From Thermogutta terrifontis (GTDB lineage Bacteria; Planctomycetota; Planctomycetia; Pirellulales; Thermoguttaceae): a stretch of DNA of 64,000 nt. The stretch lies in NCBI RefSeq assembly GCF_002277955.1, contig NZ_CP018477.1, positions 2,873,206 through 2,937,205 on the forward strand, in the 5' to 3' direction. Position numbers and translations under genes: made by a program. The notes beneath the pieces are model-generated. The model did no database searches. It was given only the letters and a program-made list of their open reading frames with translations, and had not been told where the DNA came from. Shown here piece by piece: positions 56,223-64,000 of this stretch (its first letter is position 1; each line of letters begins with the position of its first letter).

Positions 56223-57671
56223 ATGCTGGACCGGTGGTTTCGTCTTCGGGAAAACAAGACAACGGTTTCCACCGAGATATTGGCCGGAGTCACCACCTTT
56301 CTCACGATGGCCTATATTATCGTCGTGCAACCGCAGGTTCTGTCCGGTCGAATGTTTGGTCTGGACACGGGCATGGACTTTGGGGCCGTCACCTCGGCCA
56401 CCTGCATTTCTGCCGCCATAGCCACGCTTATCATGGGGCTTTATGCGCGGTATCCCATTGCCCTGGCTCCTGGCATGGGTGAAAACTTCGTGTTCACGCT
56501 TTCTCTTATCCCGGCCGCCCAGGTCTGGATCGCGACAGAAGTTCAAAGCGGCCGATTGACACCCGACGCGACCACCCCGTGGAGTATCGCTCTGGGTGTG
56601 ATTTTCTATTCTGGAGTTCTCTTTTTTCTGCTCTCCGTGCTGGGCCTGCGGGAAAAACTGCTCGAGGCCGTCAGCCCCAGCATGCGCAATGCCATTGCCT
56701 CGGGCATCGGACTGTTTATTGCCCTCCTGGGACTCCAAGGAGCGTCGATCATCATCGGCACCCCCAGCCAGATTGTGAAATTGAGCCCCCGACTGGCCAG
56801 CCCTGACGTGATCGTCTTTTTCGTCGGGCTGCTGGTGACGGCAGGCCTTTATTCCCGTCGCATTCCCGGCTCCATCGTCGTCGGGATAATCGCTGCGACC
56901 GTGTTGGCCGTACTGCTTCAATGGGGAGTGCAAAAGGTGCCCGGGTTGGCAGAGAATCCTCTGGTGAAGGAATCGGCTCTCGTTCAGCGATTTGCACCGG
57001 CCGGTCAGCTTTTCTCGTCTCCGCCCTCGATGGCCAAGACTTTCGCCAAAATGGACCTGATTCACGCCCTGGCTCCGCCCATGATTCCGTTCATTTTCAT
57101 CTTCTTGTTCATGGATCTTTTCGACACGCTGGGCACACTGGTGGGTGTGAGTGAACAGGCAGGCTTCATCCGGGATAATCGGATCCCCCGTGCTAAACAG
57201 GCATTGATGGCGGACGCCATGGGCACCGTGGTCGGTGCGGTCTGCGGTACGAGTACGGTCACGAGCTTCATAGAAAGTGCCGCCGGCGTCGAGCAGGGCG
57301 GTCGCACAGGGTTGACGGCTGTCACCGTCGCGGCGCTGTTTCTTGTCGCGCCGTTTTTCGCTCCTGTTATCGAAATGATCGGCAGTTATCCACCCATCAC
57401 CGCCTCAGCGCTCCTCATTGTTGGATCAATGATGATGAAGAATGTGGTGAAAATCGAATGGCAGCGGCCGGCGGAAGCCATTCCCGCCTTCATCACGATG
57501 ACGGGAATCGTGTTCAGTTATTCCATCGCCGATGGCCTGGCACTGGGCTTTATCACATATCCCCTCGTTAAGTTCCTCGCCGGGGAAGGCCGGCAGGTCC
57601 ACTGGCTGATGTACGCGCTGGCAGCGGTGCTGGTGGTCTACCTGGTGCTGGCCAAAGCCCATATGGGATAA
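56223..57671 (+). CDS. NCS2-family purine permease (AzgA-like)
   Basis: 482 residues with about twelve membrane helices. It opens LRENKTTVSTEILAGVTTFLTMAYIIVVQPQVLS, the AzgA-type start. ATCISAAIATLIMGLYARYPIALAPGMGENF carries the conserved purine-site motif, with FDTLGTLVGVSEQAGF and GTSTVTSFIESAAGVEQGGRTGLTAV further on. It likely imports adenine, guanine or hypoxanthine by proton symport. It lies 23 bases downstream of the sialidase gene; a functional link is unclear. Confidence 0.92.
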   Translation: MLDRWFRLRENKTTVSTEILAGVTTFLTMAYIIVVQPQVLSGRMFGLDTGMDFGAVTSATCISAAIATLIMGLYARYPIALAPGMGENFVFTLSLIPAAQVWIATEVQSGRLTPDATTPWSIALGVIFYSGVLFFLLSVLGLREKLLEAVSPSMRNAIASGIGLFIALLGLQGASIIIGTPSQIVKLSPRLASPDVIVFFVGLLVTAGLYSRRIPGSIVVGIIAATVLAVLLQWGVQKVPGLAENPLVKESALVQRFAPAGQLFSSPPSMAKTFAKMDLIHALAPPMIPFIFIFLFMDLFDTLGTLVGVSEQAGFIRDNRIPRAKQALMADAMGTVVGAVCGTSTVTSFIESAAGVEQGGRTGLTAVTVAALFLVAPFFAPVIEMIGSYPPITASALLIVGSMMMKNVVKIEWQRPAEAIPAFITMTGIVFSYSIADGLALGFITYPLVKFLAGEGRQVHWLMYALAAVLVVYLVLAKAHMG

Positions 57672-57846
57672 GAAATCTGCCGAGAGACGTGGAACGAGAT
57701 TGACCGACCTGGTGTCCGCCGAGGTGTAGCGCACTTCCGCTGTGGAGACAGACGCCCAGCCTCCTGCCCCAGTTTCAGTGACCACGCAGCGACCCACCAA
57801 ACCGAGATCGCTTCCCGGCCTCGGCACGGTGGCAAGGCGTGTGCGG

Positions 57847-58128
57847 TTAAGAAGTTACGAGTTGGTCAAAATCTTTGACTGCAATGGCCGGGTGTGTACT
57901 GAAATGAATCCCCAACTCGCGGCTGGCGGTGACGGAAGCCTTGGCCGCCTGCTCCACGCCGGGAAGATCCACCACAATCACCAGGTCCACATTCCCCAGC
58001 GTGGCGTACATCGCCCGGACGCTGCCACCAAGATCATTAATCATCTTCATGAACCGTTCTGTTCTTTCAGCACTGATTTGAGACAGTGCCTCTGGGGAAT
58101 ACTTGCCGAACATGACGAACGTCGCCAT
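57847..58128 (-). CDS. GYD-domain protein
   Basis: 93 residues. It matches the GYD family: FVMFGKYSPEAL, ERTERFMKMINDLGGSVRAMYATLGNVDLVIVVDLP, then AAKASVTASRELGIHFSTHPAI. These are small dimeric alpha/beta-barrel proteins of unknown activity. It is located between the permease and the UDP-sugar pyrophosphorylase gene, on the latter's strand but about 220 bases downstream of it. Confidence 0.85.
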   Translation of the reverse strand: MATFVMFGKYSPEALSQISAERTERFMKMINDLGGSVRAMYATLGNVDLVIVVDLPGVEQAAKASVTASRELGIHFSTHPAIAVKDFDQLVTS

Positions 58129-58351
58129 ACTCCACCTCCTGACATTTGGCTACCTGGGGTTGGCACCTACCGGTCGGGGTCGGATACACTCTTCGCACAC
58201 ACTACGGAAAGCGTCAGTCCGCACATCGCCCCACGCAGGCGATAAAAGCTGGCCCAGACTCACCTATCTCTCGCCGTCCCTGCCCCCATCCTACGGACCC
58301 GGATGGGGGTTGTAAACCGTGAACGTCCGAAAATCCCGTTTTATCGATGGC

Positions 58352-59827
58352 TCACCCCGTTTTTGTGGCCGGCTGCGGCGACGAGGTCCACGTTGAGATA
58401 AACTCCGGAGAAAGAAAAATGGGTTCCGTAATTCGCCAGTTTTTCGGAATACGGTCTCGCAGATCCTCCGCATCGAGGGCGACCAGCGGACTGATTTCCA
58501 CCGGAACACCGTCTTCCACAACCGCTCCGTTGGCTTGTAACCACGATCGGTGAAGAGCGACCATCTGCGCGCGGACATGTTCCGGGGTATCTTTCTCGGC
58601 CCCGGGTGCATTCTTGAGCGGCGCAAAATGCGTTGCGGCATCGACTTCAATAGCAAGGGCGTTCTTCGCGTGGGGTATGAGATCAAAGATGAACTTCTCA
58701 AACTTGATCGCGTTGGGAGCCGTGGGTCTCACATAGCCCCGGTCGGGATCGTAATAATCGACCTTTTTCAGAGCTATGTGGTAGGGGAGGGCATCGGCAA
58801 GGTCCGCCACCCGGAACAGGAAATCAACGTTGATCACGTGAACGCCAATGCTACCCGCCCAGAGCAGGAGACCGCCATCTGATGCCCGTTTCTCGGCAAA
58901 TTCTCGCGGCAGATCGCTGTACTCAATGACATACAGGCGGTCATCGACCTGTACCAGATTACCCACCTTGTCAAAGGGCGACTGTTTGGCAACCACCTCG
59001 GTGGACATTTCCGAACCACTGAGGACATGATAGCCGATGACTTCCGGCCCCAGGATATCCACCAGAGGATTATCCACCTGGAAGTAGAAGAGGTATTCAA
59101 TGCCCCGGTCGCGGAGCTGTTGCAACGTTCCACTCCGGATAACGGCGGCCAGCATGCCCCCGTGCCCGTCCGGCGAAAGGGCCAGCGAATCCGGAGCCGC
59201 CAGAAGAATCTTCCCCGTATTCGCGTCCAATGAAGGCATCGTCCCCTGGCAGAAAATGTACAGGTCGTCGGCCGAAAGCCCAAATCTCCGGTGACTCTCC
59301 AGATACGTTACTGTCTCCTGGTGCGTGGCAGGGCTGGTCATCAATGCCAGAGGAATGGGCCGCCCCGCCTTTCTCGATCGAGCCAGGATCTTCTCAATGT
59401 GAATCTGAAACAGGCTGTGCCCGGAAACCGGGCCAATGGGAAACATCCCTTTGGGGTGAGGGAACCCCAATCGGGTGCCCTGCCCGCCCGCCACCAGGAG
59501 CGCTGCCACGCGCCCCTCTTTGAGAAGCTGCTCCCCCTTAGCCCTAGCCTCCTCTAAGCGGATGCCCTGATAATCGCTCCCCAGCCGCACTGCTCGTGGG
59601 GGCGCCGCCCGCTCGAGAAGGGCTGACACATCGACCACCTGATGACGCTTTTCGTAGAGCCGTTGCAGGAGGGCCAAATCCAACTCGCGAATTTGCTCGG
59701 CCAACTGTTTGCGTTGCCCTTCCGTGAGCTGCGACCAGGTTCGCAACAGATGCGTTTGGCCAAATGGTTCCAGCAACCGCTCTAATTCCTGGTAAAGTGG
59801 GTCCGAATGGAATACGTCACTCGTCAT
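58352..59827 (-). CDS. UDP-sugar pyrophosphorylase (UDPGP family)
   Basis: 491 residues. N-terminal helical region, then the nucleotide-binding signature ALLVAGGQGTRLGFPHPKGMFPIG, MTSPATHQETVTYLE and FCQGTMPSLD. LSPDGHGGMLAAV, YLFYFQVDNPLVDILGPEVIGYHV and MSTEVVAK follow. SPFDKVGNLVQVDDR and a late IALKKVDYYD are typical of the UDP-N-acetylhexosamine and UDP-glucose pyrophosphorylases. It makes a UDP-sugar from UTP and a sugar-1-phosphate. The family sub-specificity is uncertain; the SPFDKVGN motif leans towards UDP-GlcNAc. It may supply the polysaccharide genes. Confidence 0.88.
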   Translation of the reverse strand: MTSDVFHSDPLYQELERLLEPFGQTHLLRTWSQLTEGQRKQLAEQIRELDLALLQRLYEKRHQVVDVSALLERAAPPRAVRLGSDYQGIRLEEARAKGEQLLKEGRVAALLVAGGQGTRLGFPHPKGMFPIGPVSGHSLFQIHIEKILARSRKAGRPIPLALMTSPATHQETVTYLESHRRFGLSADDLYIFCQGTMPSLDANTGKILLAAPDSLALSPDGHGGMLAAVIRSGTLQQLRDRGIEYLFYFQVDNPLVDILGPEVIGYHVLSGSEMSTEVVAKQSPFDKVGNLVQVDDRLYVIEYSDLPREFAEKRASDGGLLLWAGSIGVHVINVDFLFRVADLADALPYHIALKKVDYYDPDRGYVRPTAPNAIKFEKFIFDLIPHAKNALAIEVDAATHFAPLKNAPGAEKDTPEHVRAQMVALHRSWLQANGAVVEDGVPVEISPLVALDAEDLRDRIPKNWRITEPIFLSPEFISTWTSSPQPATKTG

Positions 59828-59975
59828 ATGCCGAATCCCCCGTCATTTTTTGTTTTTCTTCTAATTTGGAGTGTGAGGTTGCCTCCCCAAGCAGGCGCAG
59901 TTCATTAAAACAGTCCCACGGCCCGGGTGGAACCGGCCTCTCCAATCCGCCCACGGCACGAAAACTCGAAAAGCG

Positions 59976-60031
59976 GACGTGAAAAGCACGTTCCTCCAAA
60001 GATTCGGAGGGGCACGCTTGTCGTGCCCGCC
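59976..60031. repeat. Two hairpins of the dispersed family
   Basis: GACGTG-AAAAG-CACGTT at 59976 and GGCACG-CTTGT-CGTGCC at 60011 with flank CGGAGG. Confidence 0.7.
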
Positions 60032-60105
60032 TTGACCAGAGTTTACAAAGCAAACGCCGCGAGGCCAACTGCTGGACAAAGATTTAGCCAGAACCGCACA
60101 CCGCG

Positions 60106-60669
60106 TCAGGGGACGGAGTTCGGCACGGATGGAGGTAGTGGGGGGGTCGAAACAGTCTGAGATTGGGGGAACTCACCCAGTCCCTCAGGGGGCGGACCTG
60201 CTGTTGGCGGGACACCAGACGATCCGACCGCTGGGAGTGGTGGCTGAGCCGTGGCCCTCGCGCGGAGGGCTTCAGCCCTTTCTAAAAGCTGCTGCGGTGG
60301 TGACACGGGCTGGGGGGTGAGCTGATATTCCAGGACGCGAGTGTCGCGGATTTCCCGCCGCAAAATGTTTTCGGCGAAAAAGTCGAACGGCGGGATCTCG
60401 TACCAGGGGGGGTTGATGCGCTCATAGACCGTGAGCGGTTGGTAACCATCTTTCACAAGGCGGATCTTTCTGGTGCCGTAGTACGTAAACGGAGTGCCAA
60501 TCGGTGTCAGCCCCACGCGATAGTCGTCCACGTAGGCCATGGCACCGGGTGGGTTTGTTCGGATGAGGAGCCGCCGTTCCACACATCCGGCAGCAAAGAG
60601 CAGAAATCCGATCAGTAAAAGCGTCGTCAACCGCCTGGCAGTTCTTTTCCCAGCCCAAGGCCTTACCAT
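60106..60669 (-). CDS. PEGA-domain lipoprotein
   Basis: 187 residues from the Met before RPWAGKRTARR. The lipobox LLFAAGC directs lipid anchoring. The PEGA-type domain reads RRLLIRTNPPGAMAYVDDYRVGLTPIGTPFTYYGTRKIRLVKDGYQPLTVYERI. A YEIPPFDFFAENIL stretch and a proline-rich tail follow. PEGA domains are thought to act in surface-layer binding. No ribosome binding site is clear for ATG 60669; a longer frame begins at 60729, so the start is provisional. Confidence 0.75.
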   Translation of the reverse strand: MVRPWAGKRTARRLTTLLLIGFLLFAAGCVERRLLIRTNPPGAMAYVDDYRVGLTPIGTPFTYYGTRKIRLVKDGYQPLTVYERINPPWYEIPPFDFFAENILRREIRDTRVLEYQLTPQPVSPPQQLLERAEALRARATAQPPLPAVGSSGVPPTAGPPPEGLGEFPQSQTVSTPPLPPSVPNSVP

Positions 60670-61186
60670 GATGGCGTACAATGCATCACCCATATCAATA
60701 TTACACGTCGAATGTCGTTTGCGCATCACCGACCCGGGGTGTCAGGTTTGCCCTGCACACCATCCCCTTCTGTCATGCTTGGCTCGTCAGAACTAGCGGA
60801 GCCGGAGTTTAACACGAGATGGCGATCGTGCCAACACGAAATTCGGGCTACGTTTCACGCGTTCGCGAGGATTTCCCAATTTGACTCGCGGGGGCATCGA
60901 AACTGATTCTTTGTCCCAGTGACCTATCCGAGTAACGTATCCGATCGTTTCGCGGCAGATCCGCGCGTTGAGACTATTCGGAAAAGCCCATCGCCCCACA
61001 CACTACAGGCTGAATATTTGACTGTGGCCATCTCGGTGCTAATAATTTGGGGCACAAAAGGGTTATAGTGAACAGCGCGTGAACTCGCACGTGCATCCTA
61101 ACTGCCCGGGGGCGATTTAACGGTTGACAGGTTTCCGCAAAAGATAACGGTCGTTGTTGGAACGCCAATTTAGCTGGAGGTTACCT
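60670..61186. other. Intergenic region upstream of the oxidoreductase
   Basis: About 520 bases. A possible promoter at 61018 is the only element I can propose; no hairpin of the dispersed family. Confidence 0.45.
61018..61045 (+). promoter_or_regulatory. Possible promoter of the Gfo/Idh/MocA gene
   Basis: TTGACT at 61018-61023, a 16-base spacer and TAATAA at 61040-61045, leaving an untranslated leader of about 135 bases. Confidence 0.35.
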
Positions 61187-62536
61187 ATGAAGACGCAAAC
61201 TACGAGACGGCAATTCTTGGGGACGTCGGCCGTTGGGGTGGCCGCCCTCTGGTTGGGCCGTCCCGCAGCCCAAGGCTCTACTGTAGCCGCTGCGCCCAGT
61301 GAAACGGTCAATCTGGGGCTTATCGGTTGCGGCGGGGAAGGCCGAGCCGTGGCCACCGCCCACCAGGGGTTACCCGACGCACGGATTGTGGCCGTGTGTG
61401 ATGTCAACAAGCGTCGTCTGGAAGAAGCCAAAGCCTTATTTGAAAAGTCAGGCGGAACAGGGACGGTAGCGGCGTACGATGACTACCGTCGTCTCCTCGA
61501 TCGCAAGGACATCGACGCGGTGATCGTGGCCACCAACGATCACTGGCACGTGCTTCCCACCATCCACGCCTGCCAGGCAGGGAAAGACGTGTATGTGGAA
61601 AAACCGCTGGGCGTTTGCATCGCCGAGGGTCAGGCGGCAGTCAAGGCTGCCGACAAATACCAACGCATCGTCCAGATTGGAACGCAGCAGCGGAGCTGGC
61701 CGCATTATCAGAAGGCGGCGGAAATCATCCAGTCCGGCCAGCTTGGCATCATCACCGAAGTCCGGGTGTGGGACTTCGACTGCATGTATCCTGGCTTCGG
61801 CTCTCCTCCGGACTCTGATCCCCCTGCCGAACTGAACTGGGATTTCTGGTTAGGGCCTGCCCCCAAGGTGCCGTACAATCCCAACCGTTACAACCACTTT
61901 TACTGGTTCTTTGACTACGGCGGCGGCTGGCAGGTGGATTGGGCCGTTCACCATTACCAGGTGGTCCACTGGTTCCTGCAAACGAAGGGACCCATTTCGG
62001 CCGCGGCAATGGGTGGTTTCTACTGCTTCGAGAACACCAATACGGAATGGCCGGACTCCTTCGTCGGAATTTGTGAATACGGTCCAACACCAGTGGCACC
62101 GAAGGGGTTTGTCCTCCAGTACACCTTCAGCGGTGCCGCCCGGCGTCAGCGACGCTCCCACGCGAAGTGCTTTTACGGAACGAAAGGCTCGATGCTCATC
62201 GACCGCAGCGGTTTCACCATCACGTGGGAAGCCGGAGAAAACCGCGAACCCAAGGACGAGACCACGGTAGAAAATGAATTCAAAAAGGACACCCACATCG
62301 CCAGTCTTCAGGCGCACGCCCGAGTCTTCCTCGACTCCATCAAGTCGCGACAGAAGCCGCCGGCGGATGTGCTCGTGGGACATCAGGCGACGAATCCCGG
62401 CCATCTCATGAATATCGCGTGGAAGCTGGGGCGAAAGATCCGCTGGGATCCGGAAAAGGAGGAGATCGTGGGAGACTCCGAAGCTGCGGCCCTTCTCAGC
62501 AAACCCTATCGCGCCCCGTGGAAACTCGAAGTCTGA
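61187..62536 (+). CDS. Exported Gfo/Idh/MocA-type oxidoreductase
   Basis: 449 residues from ATG 61187, preceded by GGAGGTTACCT. A Tat-like leader opens it (TTRRQFLGTSAVGVAALWLG). The NAD-binding Rossmann start is VNLGLIGCGGEGRAVATAH, followed by IVAVCDVNKRRLEEA, DAVIVATNDHWHVLPTIHACQAGKDVYVEKPLG (the usual EKPxG) and VQIGTQQRSWPHYQKA. The substrate domain includes WQVDWAVHHYQVVHWFL. Such enzymes oxidise or reduce sugars at C3 and are commonly partnered with TIM-barrel isomerases and DUF1080 proteins. It stands alone here, 7 kb from that pair. Confidence 0.9.
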   Translation: MKTQTTRRQFLGTSAVGVAALWLGRPAAQGSTVAAAPSETVNLGLIGCGGEGRAVATAHQGLPDARIVAVCDVNKRRLEEAKALFEKSGGTGTVAAYDDYRRLLDRKDIDAVIVATNDHWHVLPTIHACQAGKDVYVEKPLGVCIAEGQAAVKAADKYQRIVQIGTQQRSWPHYQKAAEIIQSGQLGIITEVRVWDFDCMYPGFGSPPDSDPPAELNWDFWLGPAPKVPYNPNRYNHFYWFFDYGGGWQVDWAVHHYQVVHWFLQTKGPISAAAMGGFYCFENTNTEWPDSFVGICEYGPTPVAPKGFVLQYTFSGAARRQRRSHAKCFYGTKGSMLIDRSGFTITWEAGENREPKDETTVENEFKKDTHIASLQAHARVFLDSIKSRQKPPADVLVGHQATNPGHLMNIAWKLGRKIRWDPEKEEIVGDSEAAALLSKPYRAPWKLEV

Positions 62537-62599
62537 TCCATTTCAGGGTACTTCATCGTGCGGAAGATATCCTGTTGCGCGATAGCGTGATAGCCAGTG

Positions 62600-62646
62600 A
62601 TTAAAAAAAACAATAAAAAACAGCGGGCGGCAGTTGTGCCGCCCGC
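62600..62646 (-). terminator. Terminator-like hairpin in minus orientation
   Basis: GCGGGCGGC (62623-62631) pairs with 62638-62646 around a tight loop. On the minus strand the stem is followed by a T-rich run (the complement of the A-rich 62602-62621). It would stop leftward transcription, or act in both directions at the end of the oxidoreductase gene. Confidence 0.65.
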
Positions 62647-63374
62647 GTGCGTTTATTCGTCAGGTTTTAGCGGGAGGCTGCTGGCGCCCGCTCGTGCTAC
62701 ATGCCTCTGCATGTTATTTCGGTCGCACATGCCGCGGATGGCCCTGCCACACACGAAACTCTGCTGGATCGTCCAGCCGGCGTCTGGCTGAGAAGTTGGG
62801 CTCAAACGGGCCTGTGCCGGACCAAGCCAATTCAGCACGTCATCGCTGACGCTGGCAGCCTCGGGTCAGAGAGATGGCTCTGTGCTCCGCTATTCCCTCC
62901 TTTCGCTTTTACAGAAAAGACCACGGTCACCATTCCCGCTTGTTTTGGGCGCCCGACTCCGCCGTCGGACGCCCCTCAGCCAGGATCGGATCGTGCGTGG
63001 GCTCGACGCATGACTCGGCCTCCAGATTAGAGGGTTCAGATTCGACCTTCTCGAGCCACCACTATAGGATATACTCGTTTCACGACAAAAGTCAAAGGAT
63101 TTTCTTGTGATCGCCGGTAGCAAGTAACGTGCCAGGGAAGTTGCGATCAATCCAATTGCAAAGGCTTCTCCAGGCCATAAACTTTCACTTCAGCACGCCC
63201 TGTTGCCCCTGCGACCTGCCTCTCTCTACATTTCAAGACGTGCTTATCCGACCATAGGTTCGCTTGAGATTCCATCAGGATTTCCGCCCGTTGGTCAATC
63301 AGTGTCGTGTGCCCGACTCATCGGACATTTTTCTTTTGCCGAGGTGGACCTTCACGGGGGTTCGCGTGCCAGCA

Positions 63375-63599
63375 AAATTCAAGCCGGACGGACGTGCTTG
63401 TCACGTCCACTCTGCAACGCTACACCATACGTTGAGTTTCGGCGGCGACGACAAGCGTCCCCCTCTGAAGCATTTCTCATTGAAAGCAGCTCGTCAGGTC
63501 AGGTTCCAACGTTTGGATTATCCATTTCACCGACCGGGCTCGAACTGCTGGGTTCAGTTGCTGGTTAAAAGGTAGGGGCAATTCATGAATTGCCCCTAC
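63375..63599. repeat. Dispersed hairpin and perfect palindrome
   Basis: GACGTG-CTTGT-CACGTC at 63391, a decayed hairpin near 63448, linker text CACCGACCGGGCTCGAAC, and the perfect 28-base palindrome at 63572-63599 (arm GTAGGGGCAATT, centre CATG). Confidence 0.75.
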
Positions 63600-64000
63600 A
63601 ACGCACAGAGACTCGACTCACTCGCAAAAGCCACCAAAAAAGGAATATGGCCCAAATGCTGTTCGCTTATTATGTGGTAGCTGTTGATATTTTCGGCTGG
63701 AATACTCTCTGCCGTTCATCCTAAATGAAAGTTGGCTTCTTCCGAACGAAGCACGTGCCAATGGCTTTGCCCCGGCGGCCGCCGCGCTACAACTCGGCAG
63801 CAATTGGGGCCCAAAACTTGCATCACCTGCGCTACTACCAATAAGGGTATTTCACCAGGGAAGCGCAACGATCCGATAGGAACCACTGTTGGATTTAGTA
63901 ACGCCTTCCACAAGCACCCTGGCATCATGCGGAAGCGTATCACGCTGGGAACCCAGGAGTGCGTCCGAAACCTTTTCCGCCAGAATATGGACGAGGGAGG

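Larger units (their letters stand above)
62537..64000. other. Long gene-free stretch to the window end
   Basis: About 1.46 kb. It contains a minus-strand terminator-like hairpin at 62600 and dispersed repeats at 63375-63599. Short minus-strand frames end near the terminator (for example 62653-62838, GTG start), but none has a ribosome binding site or known motif. The last 400 bases show nothing recognised. Confidence 0.45.

Overview
The window looks like a chromosomal segment of a planctomycete, probably Pirellulales and possibly a thermophilic Thermoguttaceae-type lineage. This is inferred from content, not from a database match. The pointers are a DUF1559 prepilin-like protein, a DUF1080 protein, secreted TIM-barrel isomerases, a Gfo/Idh/MocA oxidoreductase with a Tat-like leader, sulfatase, sialidase, an FG-GAP protein, a PEGA lipoprotein and a zinc-ribbon protein. 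The sequence is moderately GC-rich and has long gene-free stretches packed with short hairpin repeats.

Layout. 1-4.1 kb: a translationally coupled trio (C-terminal part of an Old Yellow Enzyme-like oxidoreductase, an MMPL exporter, a divergent RNase HII-like protein). 4.1-5.0 kb: repeat cluster, then tRNA-Glu(CTC). 5.3-13.1 kb: secreted glycerophosphodiesterase, large secreted glycoside-hydrolase-like protein, zinc-ribbon/scramblase-like membrane protein, rhomboid protease and acetyl-xylan-esterase-like hydrolase. 13.4-16.4 kb: a CRISPR array of 45 repeats and 44 spacers with no cas gene in the window. 17.2-29.9 kb: FG-GAP protein, dprA, small hypotheticals, SNF2-type helicase, GT2 glycosyltransferase, DUF1559 protein with an apparent frameshift in its prepilin signal, PepSY-type membrane protein pair and a DJ-1/PfpI protein. 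30.9-34.5 kb: TIM-barrel isomerase, histidine phosphatase, sulfatase. 34.6-39.1 kb (minus strand): exopolysaccharide-type genes (Wzz-like protein, ExeA-like AAA ATPase, tyrosine-kinase-like protein without a P-loop). 39.3-43.5 kb: trpF, ahcY, DUF1015. 43.5-46.2 kb: two parS-like sites and parA-parB. 46.6-51.6 kb: tRNA-Pro(TGG), PP2C phosphatase, SLBB polysaccharide export protein, CheY-like regulator. 52.3-62.5 kb: isomerase plus DUF1080 pair, sialidase plus purine permease pair, GYD protein, UDP-sugar pyrophosphorylase, PEGA lipoprotein, Gfo/Idh/MocA oxidoreductase. 62.5-64 kb: no convincing gene.

How the genes work together. Several secreted or carbohydrate-active proteins (glycoside-hydrolase-like, acetyl-xylan-esterase-like, sulfatase, sialidase, DUF1080, TIM-barrel isomerases, Gfo/Idh/MocA) fit a life degrading sulfated or acetylated glycans. 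The Wzz-like, ExeA-like and kinase-like genes and, 10 kb away, the SLBB export gene fit exopolysaccharide assembly. ParA, ParB and the parS-like sites mark a chromosome-segregation locus.

The least ordinary feature is a dispersed family of intergenic hairpins. They share a loop (CTTGT/ACAAG) while their stems change in a base-pair-preserving way. They are combined with a palindrome centred on CATG into composite elements, two clusters of which flank the esterase-CRISPR segment.
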